Positions 38,721 to 48,938 of a DNA stretch of 64,000 nucleotides are shown here, piece by piece (position 1 is the stretch's first letter; every line of letters starts with the position of its first letter). The DNA comes from Metopolophium dirhodum (lineage: Eukaryota > Arthropoda > Insecta > Hemiptera > Aphididae): contig NC_083560.1 in the NCBI RefSeq assembly GCF_019925205.1, positions 125,027,062 through 125,091,061 of the forward strand. Direction: 5' to 3'. Position numbers and translations under genes: made by a program. The notes below the pieces were generated by a model, which made no database searches, was not told where the DNA came from, and worked only from the letters and a program-made list of their open reading frames with translations.

Positions 38721-38800
38721 CATAGGCAGATATTTGGTTACATCCAGGGGAGGGGGCTGAAGCCCCCCAAGCCCCCCCCCCCCCCCAATATCCCCACCTA
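38721..38800. mobile_element. Transposon-like end with foldback G/C run
   Basis: CATAGGCAGATATTTGG begins a block containing GGGGGCTGAAGCCCCC (a perfect short inverted repeat) and a C15 run at 38,772-38,786. The CATAGGC start is shared with 8,889 and 23,536. No second end was resolved. Confidence 0.35.
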
Positions 38801-40190
38801 TATGCAGCGAATACTGAAATAATTGAAATTAAGTATTTATAAATTTGGTGTATTTCAAATGCGCGAAATGTAATTCATTTAATTGAATGTTTATACAATA
38901 TCCGACTTTTATACAGGGGTGTCATTTCAGTTTCTTTGTTTTAATTTTTATGGTTAGACAAGATGTTGCCCAATTTGTTCATTATTTGGTTAAATTATGG
39001 GTATAAGTATATAGTTGATCGTACCTGAATACGATTTTAAAAGTTATTACAAAAAAAAATAGTTTCTCAAAAGAGCGACCAAATTACAAAATAGTAACAA
39101 CTCGAATATTATAACCATTTACTTAATATGCTTGGTAACCGGTTCGGTTTGTAGTTCTATACAAAACTGATGGTTTAACTGCAGGTTTGAAGGAAACGAT
39201 ATTTTGTTAAAATTAAAGTACCCACTCATTTGAATCACTATTATTTATAGGTACCTCTGGTACCTACTATGTAGTCTTCGTGGTTATAATTTATACAATA
39301 CAGATAATTGTTTATTAAATCCAATAATTACATCACTGAAAAGGCAAAAAAGTTGATAACTATGAAACTTCATGTTAGGCTTTGGCTATTTTTATAATAA
39401 TATAATATAGGTATTATAATCTAAGTATCTTATATCAATTCGTTACAAACATTTCCATTAGCTGTTAACGCGTGTCATATTTTAGTATTTATATTACTCT
39501 TATCGATGTGGTATGTTTCTTTGAAATATCAACAATATTTACGATTATTGGCTCGAAGTCATATTAAAATTGGCTGACACTAAAATTTGTTCAAACCATA
39601 AAAGTCCTGAGTGTGGAGTGGGGCAAATGCTCTCCATCATATTGTTACTCAAATATGGAAGAATATGTAAAACAAAAAACAACCACAAACTATAAATCTA
39701 CGCATTGCGAAACGTAGACATATTATATTTGATTAGATTAATAATATAATTAATTAAGTGTAGAAGAATACGAATTTACATAAAAAATCTTGGTCCTAAT
39801 TATCCGTCACGTAATAATTGATTTTCGCGAAAAGCATGCGCTGACGCTATTCTTATATAATCGCATTCGATCCGGCGATGTAAAAAATGTGTGTCATTAC
39901 TTGGGGTAGGATTTATATATGCAATATAAAATAGTAAAATATTTATTTAATTTTGTCGAGATATTATGCAAACATAATCAAAAAAAAAAAAAAAAAATAC
40001 AATACAAATATAATAAAATATTATAGGTTTGCATAAGGACGTTGCAAAAAAAAACCATACCAATTATGCGTCCTATAAATCCTAGTCCTAGACTCATATA
40101 TTATTATATTCACAATATTTAAATACCTAATATTATATAGGTCTACGAGTATAATAATAATATATGACGTTTGGTATGATGTGCATTTAA
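38800..40190. other. AT-rich noncoding stretch
   Basis: Nothing recognisable. A poly-A run of 18 lies at about 39,980-39,997 without an obvious retroposon body upstream. Confidence 0.6.
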
Positions 40191-41230
40191 CGTGAGGCCT
40201 GGGATGACAATTTTTTTTCTGATATTTCACTCGTCTCGGCCGTCTCCACTCCCCACACGTCGAACCCACACGCTCGCGCGCGTTTACACCCGTCGCTGTT
40301 CGCTGACTGTACAGCCACACACATATTATGCACGTTCGCGAACATTCTTTTCAGAAAATCATCATCGTTATTGTTATTACTTTTTTATGCGCTCGCCCGA
40401 TTCTGCCTACGATCGTTATTACTATTATTATTTCCATTATAACAGTAAAAAAAAACTTCCGATATGGCTCTCCGGCCGCGATGCGTGGCCGCCACACACC
40501 GACGGTGCGGCGATAGCTCGTGTGTGCCACTATCAAAATAATTTTTAGTTTATATATATTATAATATGTGTTTTGGGCAGTCATAATAATAATAATAATA
40601 TATTATGCGATATTATAATATTATGTTATTATATACGACAGAGTGGAATAATAATAATAATAATAATAATTATGATGATGATGACGATAATAATGATAAC
40701 AGTAACGCCAAACCTAATGACCATAAACCGCGTGTACCTACGATACGTACCGGTATACACATATTTTTATATTATGTATTCTAAAGTGTACAGTATACAG
40801 ACGTATATTATTACAGGCCTCGATTGGAAAATTATCACGTCCCGCTCATTAGGTCCGCGCCGGTGGTGCGCCGTCATTATATTATTACAATACGAACATT
40901 ATTGTGTGTCGTATGTGTGTACATGTACAACAATGTATACGTGTAGGTGCACACACCGAAACCGTAATTCGACCTCCGTTTTCCTGTATAGGTTTTCATA
41001 CCTATGCGATGTATATACCTATACTTACCGTAAAGCACGAATCGTTCGAAACTCGCCAAAATTGGGTTGGCCGCGCGAGTCGGGAGTCCTTCGCGGGCGG
41101 TTTTCGCAACGTACGCGGTCCAACAAGTTGCAGTTTGAAAATATACCGACATAGCCAATATATTAATTATTATAATAGTAGGTATAACGCTTGCGAATGG
41201 AAATCTATGGTCGCCGGTTTCTAAAATACC
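40190..41230. promoter_or_regulatory. CpG-rich pocket; likely promoter/5'UTR
   Basis: CpG-rich segments at 40,230-40,320, 40,470-40,530, 40,840-40,880 and 41,050-41,130 alternate with ATT/AAT tracts (about 40,585-40,600 and 40,648-40,690). Long frames exist on both strands, including 193 codons from 40,573, but they consist largely of translated microsatellites (Ile/Met/Asn runs) and show no domain. The mixture resembles the pockets at 6.9 kb and 29 kb. Strand undetermined. Confidence 0.4.
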
Positions 41231-43870
41231 GTCTCGGCATTCGAAGTAGCGGTGGATTGTACAGTTAAGTTTTAAGTTTTATTTTAGCCAATAATAGTAT
41301 TATAGTAACCAAATGTATAACTTTTCTTATCTGGCTGACTTCAACCGTATAAAATTATCCATCATGCTATAATTATTTCTATTCTATTAAATTAAGATTT
41401 GTTATTGTGTTTATCTTGTTATCCGATTCATGACTTATCATATAAGTCATAAGATCTATTAATCTATAGTTTCCATTGATAATATTTTATTCTTAAAAGC
41501 CACAAGTCGTTAATTAAAATAAATAAACGAATAAAATAAATAAATAATGTTTCACTTGACGACAGTCACAAGACGTTAAGATTTGACGCTTAGCGTACTG
41601 TAGCGCTGATTTTCCAAAATTATTATGTTATATTATTTTAATGTTATGTCGTAAGCCCTTTAAGAAATTTTGTCTTTATTTTGCGAATAAGCTTTTTTTT
41701 CATGATAGTGAAATATTATTTATAATAATTAAAATATAAATCAACTAAGTAATATGTATACTTTATTATTATTCAGTATAAAAATAATTTAACCCAACTA
41801 TTTTTATTTGTTTATTATAATAAGTGGTTTTTAGTGGCACTTTGAGGTATAAAGTTGATTTTCATTTATTTGCAACCACATAGGCATATTTTTCATGATG
41901 TTTTGGATGAACATTATTGGTAACCATTTATCGCGTACCTATGATTGCCACATTTCTCGATGTCATCTCTTGATTAGAGGTACATATGATAATATGCATT
42001 TATCCAAAAAGCAAACTACCATCTGCACTTTACAATAATCCTATATAGTCACCCGGATTATTGATAGGAAAAAAATTAAATTGGGATCCCTCTTTACAAG
42101 GAGCCTAATATGGTTAATATGACTAAATTTTCAAACAGCCTTTCTGACATAGGTATATCCTTTACTTTTTTTCCGAAATTGTAATTATTTTAAACTTAAG
42201 GTTCATATTATTATTATACTAGCTTGATATGTTACAATTGTGACTAATTATTATAAAATATATTTTTTTTTTTCGGCGAGATTACCGGCTGGCAGTAACT
42301 TTTGATTTCTAAACGTTTTTAGTTTCATCATAAAATAATATGTGACGAATCGTGTAAATTCGGCAGTAAAAATTGCCCGGAAGGACAGACTACAGCTGCA
42401 GCAGTACTATATACTATTGTTGTGAGACGATAATTGGCGCCACGAAGGCCAGCGCGGCCAATGATCTGCCGCCGGATAAAATACGATGACGTTTATTATG
42501 TTTACGTTTCTCGTGTTCAATGCCAATTTTTTTCGAAAAATACTAATGTATCAGTTCTAAACGATCGGCGTTCGCTTCAAATACAATATCGTATGAAAAA
42601 TTAGTCTATAAAGATTATTTTTTTTTAAGTTTATAAATTAATATATTATATTAGTCCAACACATTTACATATTATGCATGCGGTGCACAACTTAAATTGT
42701 GTTTTAAAATATTTTTTTATAATTTAGGTGTATCCCCTTTGAAATGGCCATTTCAGATTTTAAAAAACTAAGAAATCAAATTTTTTATTTTCAATTTAAA
42801 TAATCTAAACGGTCTATAAGCATTAATAATTTACTTCGGTGAAGTATTTTAATTTAGAAAAATATTGTCTGGGTAAAGCTCGATTAGATCGTGTTCAAAT
42901 ATTTAAATTGTTCATGCTATAGTCTTAATTAATATTCAGAAAAGTGCAGATAAGATTAAAATATTTAGGAGCAAAAATGGGGCGGGGGGCTATAATATGT
43001 ACCTATTATATTGGCTTCGTTAAATGGTGATGATCGATGTAGGTGCTGATAAATTATCATTACAGTAAAAAGTAGTCGTTCTATCAAAACAAACGTAACT
43101 CCCTGCAGCCTACAGCCGCACACCGACACAGCACGTGTGTTACGGATTATCAGTAACTTTATCTTTAATCTGTTAGTCCTTGTGAAGAATTAAAACAGAA
43201 AAAAATTTTATCATGACTCAGACCTTATATTTTTTGAAGAACCCCCCGCTACCTATAGATTTCATTGTAGGAGGATGCGAAGTCGCCCAAATATTTTATT
43301 AGCCTGTCCATCCCCCCCCCCCCCCCAAAAAAACAAATATTTGTTAAGTTGTGTGGGATAAAGCTCCACGGCTCACATAGATATAAAAAATGTTAATCCC
43401 CTCCCCCTCCATTGAAAAGTTAATAGATTGCCATTGCCATTGATAGTTATTTACAGTCACACACAATATACCGATTAACGATTGTTATTACTTATTATAA
43501 AAACCATTCCACGAAAAGTTATTATAGTGTTAGAAAAGAAAACATTATAATTCTTTTCGGTCATTATTGGTCAAGTGTGTTTTTAATCAAAATTCTTCTA
43601 CTAATCGTTGATATGACCTATGCCTAAACATTTTTCTTATAGAATTATAAATGTAAATCGTTTATTTTTCCACCGTAACCGCTTATTAGAACATGAATTT
43701 AAAATGTTTAACTCACTACGTCATTCTAAAAAGTCTAGAGGCTCACGGTTTGATAGGAGTCCACGACCAATTTATCTGTATGACTGTATTTAGTCTTATA
43801 TTATAATACTACTGTAACCTGTAGACCCACCCATTTTGAATTTGCTATATTTTCCCTATTTAATTCTTTC
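41230..43870. other. AT-rich stretch with a GC-rich patch and a C-run
   Basis: At 42,372-42,490 a GC-rich patch holds a plus frame (LPGRTDYSCSSTIYYCCETI then IGATKASAANDLPPDKIR, stop at 42,488-42,490). It has no splice context and no recognisable family. A C15 run lies at 43,312-43,326. Otherwise nothing. Confidence 0.45.
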
Positions 43871-43879
43871 ATTTTAAAT

Positions 43880-44330
43880 TCTGAACAGACCGATGAATGT
43901 ATTGATTTTACAATGATGTGTGTTTTTTTATTTATTCATTTTTTTTTTTGTGTCTATTCATTTCTGAAAAGGTTCCAAGTATAATGAATAACTAGATCCA
44001 ATATTGCATCTATTCTATTTTATATTTTTGTAAAACCATTTTTAAGGAAATAAGGACTATCTATTATCCTTAGTATGAGTATTTTAATAACTGGAATACT
44101 TACTAGTTAAAATATCAAATTAGATAGGTACATCAAAGTTTTCAAAAAAAATATCCATATAATAGTTTATAGTAAGAAAGGGAGGCTCTCATTACATACC
44201 AATGCCAATGATCGTACAAAAATATTTCAATAATTTGAAAATATGGTATTTAATTACATTTAAAAATTCCAAAAATCAGAATTTGAACACATCAATACAT
44301 AATTAAATGAAAAAATGTTGAATCACCCTA
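43880..44330 (+). repeat. Interspersed AT-rich repeat, copy 3 (5' part)
   Basis: GATGAATGTATTGATTTTAC and the T-rich TTTTTGTGTCTATTCATT tract match the start of the copy at 20,927. Homology is clear for roughly the first 100 bp; beyond that the alignment by eye is weak. Confidence 0.5.
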
Positions 44331-46506
44331 TAAAATTAGAATTAAAGTTGGTAGGTACATAAAATAGGTACCAGCATTGGTACCTATGTGTTTATGACTC
44401 GTAAATCATAAGTTTCGCTCCGTAATTCGTTAGTCGCATTCAATTATTTTGTAAATAAACTGCATTCAACATACGCACACATGTAAATTATTACATTTAT
44501 TAAAAATAAATTAACTATGATTAAACCTTTTTAAATAAAATAATTGATATAATCGTGTCCACAGGCACCGACAATCGTATTAAACATGCAATATATATTT
44601 ATGTATATTTTGTTCACAATTAAATACGACCCTAAATCCATTAGGTACGCTGGTCGATCGATGTAGTTAATGTATATTTTACGACATCATCACATGAAAT
44701 AATGTTTAACCACAAGACCGTACCTACTATCGTAAAAAATGTTTATTATATGTATAGATTCTTCGTGAAGCAAAATTGATTAAATGTATTTATATTTTAT
44801 AACCTTCGTAATTTATTTTTTTGTACTATATTATTATTTTCTGTACCCAGCTCTATGTATCACAGATTTAAAATGTGATTATTTCGACCTATCTTGTATA
44901 CATTACATACAAACGATGATGAGGGTTTGAATGACTTTTCATAAGAATTACCTATTGTATAGTATAAATATGAAAAAGACGTTATTATCTACTCTATACA
45001 GGAATAGCATACACATCTAAATGGGAACCAAATGATTTCGCCAATTTAGCAAGACGCAAAAAGTAAAATAAAGTAATAAATAAAATAGTCTGAAATTTCT
45101 GAAAATTTTTTAAACATAATGTTATTTTAATAAGCTAAGTAGTAGAACTTTGATTCAATATTTCTGTCAGTATTAAATTGTTATATCTTTAAAATTAAAT
45201 AAAATATGATTAAAATTACAATATTAGTTTTATAAAAATGGTAAGATATTAAAATACTACCAAAATATTTCAGTCTGAAAAAACATAATCCGCCAACTAC
45301 TGGTTTTTTATTTTTACTTGCGAGCATCTTGGGAACTCCTGAACACTATTAATCAATTAAAAATTAATTTTAATTTTGGTTAATTATATAGCAAATATAT
45401 TTTCTATTTAATATGCATTAACGGAATAATATGACTGTTCATAACTGTACACTTTGCAGGGAATAACCTACAATGACGGAATATCAATCACAGGTTTGAA
45501 TTTTTAGAAAAAACTATTATTACACACATATTTAATAGTTTATAATATAATATATTCATAATCTATAAAATAACAAATTGGGTAGGTACTGATCATCTAA
45601 TTGTCAAAATCAAAATGTTAGGCAATATCATAAGATCTACCTAAACACTGAACAGTAATTCGGTATGTAAAATATTGTTATAAATTATTTATTTCAAAAT
45701 GTTTAAATATTTGTCAGTTTTAAATAATACCTACTCATTGTAACTACATCGATGTATTATGTATTTATAAATATTCATATACAATATACATTATACATAC
45801 ACCTAATTGTGTACACAATATTATATAATTACTGCACATTGTCGGTTTGGAAAACGGTAATACTCAACCTTGAGTTAGGTACCTACATAAGTACATTTAT
45901 TTCAAATTGGTGGAATCGATGTACCTACCTACTTCTTCCCCTAATATAAGAAAAGGTGTGGTGAAATCGATGAAATCCCATTTAAATAACTAATAACTTA
46001 CAATTTAATTACATTATATTTGACATGAACAGAGAGAAAAATCGCGAGTTTATTTTTATTTTACATTTTCAGTTTATAAAATATACATAAAATCCGTTAT
46101 GGGTAATAAAGAAAAAAATAGGTAGGATAACCTTAAGATTATAGTCACCTCAATCGAAAGTCATAAATTACAATTTTACTACACTTATAATTTTTATTAT
46201 AACTTAAGATAGGTATGACAAAATATTATGTTATGTTTTATTTTCGTCCACAATTTCATACATAAGTAGATAAAACTATAGATAAGATGCATGCATTTTA
46301 ATTTTTAAATGTTTGGCAATTTAATTTAATTAATATTTTTACTTAAGGTACGTACCGTAAGAAAATAAAAAAAGGAGTGCCATTAAATATTCACAGCAAT
46401 AAGTTGTGATGTTTTTTTTTGGCCATATTGCAAAGGTTATTAATATTATTAAGGACAATCGCGTTTACGGGGCTAGGTAAATTGGATAATTTGTGTACGT
46501 TTTGAA
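44330..46506. other. AT-rich noncoding stretch with one exon-like segment
   Basis: At 45,460-45,493 a 34-bp segment lies between TTTGCAG and GTTTGA and reads GITYNDGISIT in one frame, or could begin a protein MTEYQSQ in another. It is too short to support. Everything else is AT-rich background; the frame at 45,752-45,949 has no motif. Confidence 0.5.
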
Positions 46507-46597
46507 AGCTGTAAAAGCCCAGTGGAAAAAATTTAGAAGGTATGTATTGGATCCCGGGTTCAAACCCACTCACCTACCTGTCCGTAGCCTCCAATTA
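46507..46597 (+). mobile_element. tRNA-derived SINE head
   Basis: An A-box-like AAGCCCAGTGG (46,515-46,525) and a B-box-like GGTTCAAACCC (46,557-46,567) are separated by about the distance found in tRNA genes. ATCCCGGGTTCAAACCCACT is a typical tRNA-SINE T-arm word. The T-stem no longer pairs properly and no acceptor stem closes, so this is not a functional tRNA gene. The body after the head is short and is interrupted on the right by the direct repeat flanking the 46,639 retroposon. Confidence 0.5.
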
Positions 46598-46638
46598 TAC
46601 CATAATTATAAAAGTTGACTTCTAATATAGATTATAAG

Positions 46639-46855
46639 ACACATAATATTATATTATTTTTTTTTTTAACATTGATTGAAATATATATAATCTTTAATGG
46701 TATTTACAATAACCCTATATGTACGAAGAAAAAAAAATATATGTACAAGACGTGGAGATGTGATGAGGGAAGTCATCCAGCAGTAATAACACTCAGAATA
46801 ATATATTTTAATTTAATTATAATAATAAAAATTAATTTTTAATTTATACAATTTT
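46639..46855 (-). mobile_element. Minus-strand retroposon flanked by about 40-bp direct repeats
   Basis: A T11 run (46,657-46,667), poly-A on the minus strand, marks the 3' end. The segment ATGAGGGAAGTCATCCAGCA... near 46,761 and the TTGAAATATATATAATCT next to the tail match the retroposon at 63,704-63,828 in the same order. Flanks 46,598-46,638 and 46,856-46,897 are similar over about 40 bp (TAATTATAAAA, ACTTCTAATA, AGATTAT), consistent with a long, diverged target-site duplication. No coding sequence. SINE versus truncated LINE is undecided. Confidence 0.6.
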
Positions 46856-46899
46856 TATCGTAATTATAAAATTGTACTTCTAATAAAGATTATTAGGTA

Positions 46900-47640
46900 T
46901 TCAAAAAATCAAGTCGCTATATAATGATTAGACAAAATTATATAAATAATAAATAAAATACATTCTGTCATTTAAAATGAAAAAGACTAGGTAATAAATG
47001 TTCAAACTATTTGATAAAATATACTTGATATATTATATTATTAGGTATTATTCTTTGTGTATATAATATGTTATATGTATGCTAAACATATAATATAAAA
47101 TACAATTTGCCATTTATTATTCAACCATATTGAAATGTCAATTTTTCGTTGAATAACTTCGCAATGACTCAAAACAATATTTACAATGCTAAAATTAAAC
47201 ACATAGCTTTGTAATATAAAAACGTAATATAATATGATATAATAAAGGGACATTTCCAAGAATTACATCAGATATACAAAATAAGGATTTTAATATGCAT
47301 AAACCTTAAAAGCTTCAATATAAAGTATATTGAAATAATAAATACAAATACCATACCAGAGTTCCAGATTAATATAAAAGTATATTAAATGTATTACAAT
47401 ATTTATAAAACTTTATATTTTTATTGGATGTTCGGAACAGAAACGTAATTTTTCGTTATTAAAAATATAATAGAATCCTATTATATACTTATAATTATTT
47501 TTCCATTAGAATTGAACATTTTTATTACATTTAAAATATACCATATTAAAATAGCAGGACGTAGTTTGAACTGTAGGATTGAAATACGATTGTAAGAAGG
47601 CATGTACAATTAATTAATTCACAAGATAGGGGGTAGATTT
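46900..47640. other. AT-rich noncoding stretch
   Basis: Nothing recognisable. The minus-strand frame 47,071-47,259 is AT-rich. Confidence 0.65.
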
Positions 47641-47653
47641 GACTGGACGATAA

Positions 47654-47812
47654 ATAAAGCCAATGAAAGCGAATGTGATTGGTGTCATAGACAAAAAGCA
47701 GTTTGGCATGGTGCAGTGTATTGAGGAAATAGTTGATAATATAACGGATTAATTTGGGATCGACTTTGGTCAGGTTAAGAATAGATATAACTGTGATATA
47801 AGCCTTGTATAG
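47654..47812 (+). pseudogene. Unidentified coding-like block with one in-frame stop
   Basis: One frame reads KPMKANVIGVIDKKQFGMVQ then CIEEIVDNITD, stop at 47,750-47,752, and resumes FGIDFGQVKNRYNCDISLV before a second stop. Composition is clearly different from the AT-rich flanks, and the amino-acid pattern looks like a folded-protein fragment. I do not recognise the family. The minus strand is also open over much of this block, so orientation is not certain. It may be a decayed transposon protein or a processed gene fragment. Confidence 0.3.
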
Positions 47813-48106
47813 AGATTAAACTGCCAAAAGCAGCTAAAAAGGGAGTGTGCATCGTATCATGTATATACAGTTTATATTTTACAATAAAACGAAATATTAT
47901 CAAAAAGAGACAGGTCCAGTCGGGCGAGCTTTTCAGATTACTATAGTAAGACAATAGTATGACAGTGTCAGTTGAAATTTAAGGAATCGCGTAGGTAATT
48001 TACCGTTTACCAACTCATTCACAGAGGTACCTATGGGACTACAATAAAACCTTCAGTAAATCCGATAACTAATGGATTTTAGAATAATACCTCTTATTTT
48101 TTTCAG

Positions 48107-48164
48107 ATTAGGCGGGAAATTGGTTGATTTTATAGGATTTTGTGTAGAGTGTGGCGGGATGATA
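48107..48164 (+). CDS. Candidate internal exon (LGGKLVDFIGFCVECGGMI)
   Basis: A strong acceptor (CTCTTATTTTTTTCAG) and a consensus donor (ATA|GTGAGT) bracket 58 bp. They leave a 19-codon open frame starting in phase 1, LGGKLVDFIGFCVECGGMI. Having both splice sites in consensus with an open, non-AT-rich frame between them is unusual in this window. No family is recognisable from 19 residues. It lies between two coding-like relics, so it could instead belong to a dead transposon. Confidence 0.3.
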
Positions 48165-48344
48165 GTGAGTGAGCAGCTAACAACAATCTATTAACTCAAG
48201 AAAAACGAAAATACTTCAATACTTATCAAAATAATATGTTTTGTGACTAAAAAGATGAATGTTCTTCTATCATAGAGTATGATAATAATATGTCAACCAA
48301 TTGTCCATTTTGAACACTGGAAATAAATTGCTTGTTTTAAAATA

Positions 48345-48938
48345 ATAGACTGTGTAAAAAATTGCATGCAAAAGAGGTTTTCAGTAGAAAGTCTAAAAAT
48401 CGGTGACGAATTGGACAATATTGTATACAATTAAAATATGAAGAAAGTATTGAGTTTGTTAGTAAATATGAGGTATCCCCATGAAGTTTAAAACTATATT
48501 AAGATTATTATGAAATTAATAAAAATTTTGTTTTTTTAAAAAAATTTTCTAGAAAATATTAAACATGATATCCAGAAAATGTGTAGGCTTAAGTTATGGT
48601 CCTTAATGGTAATTAAAGAACACTTTGAAATATATGATATTATACACATTGTAGACAATATTTTTTTTCCAAATTTGTATAAACTTTTACTAACTGCATT
48701 GACTATACCAATATCATATGCCTCACGTGAACGCTCATCTTCTGTAACGAGGCGTATAAAGAATTGGACTAGAAAATATTATGGGTTTACAAACTTGTCC
48801 ATACTTCATATTGATAGAGATTTATCACGTGCAATTGAATCGGAAAATGTACTCAATATTTTTAAAGAAAAACACAACGTCGATGTTTTATTTAATAGTT
48901 TAATTAGAATTGTTTTATCTTTTATGCATGTAAAATAA
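48345..48938 (+). pseudogene. hAT transposase relic, ZMYM1-like C-terminal region
   Basis: The frame from 48,549 through the stop at 48,936-48,938 contains the hAT C-terminal dimerisation region. Numbering from the ATG at 48,579: FPNLYKLLLTALTIPIS at residues 30-46, then ASRERSSSVTRRIKNW (48-63), and TNLSILHIDRDL (71-82). The order and spacing match the family pattern hydrophobic-LTIP(V/I)S-(S/C)-ERSFS-(L)-RIK-W-LR-LSIL-IERDL. Upstream, QKRFSVESLKIGDELDNIV (48,369-48,427) and KYEESIEFVSKYEVSP (48,434-48,481) are the preceding block, but in different frames and ended by stops. The element is truncated, and the RNase-H-fold catalytic region further upstream is not found. Terminal repeats were not found. 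Confidence 0.85.

Noticed and set aside
39600..39670. Exon-like frame CGVGQMLSIILLLKYGRI
   Set aside because: The AG before it has no pyrimidine tract and the putative donor is weak.
40573..41154. 193-codon frame, the longest in the window
   Set aside because: It opens with Asn/Ile/Met microsatellite translation, has no recognisable motif, and overlaps frames on the other strand.
46507..46597. Functional tRNA gene
   Set aside because: A and B boxes are present, but the T-stem does not pair and no acceptor stem closes, so a SINE head fits better.
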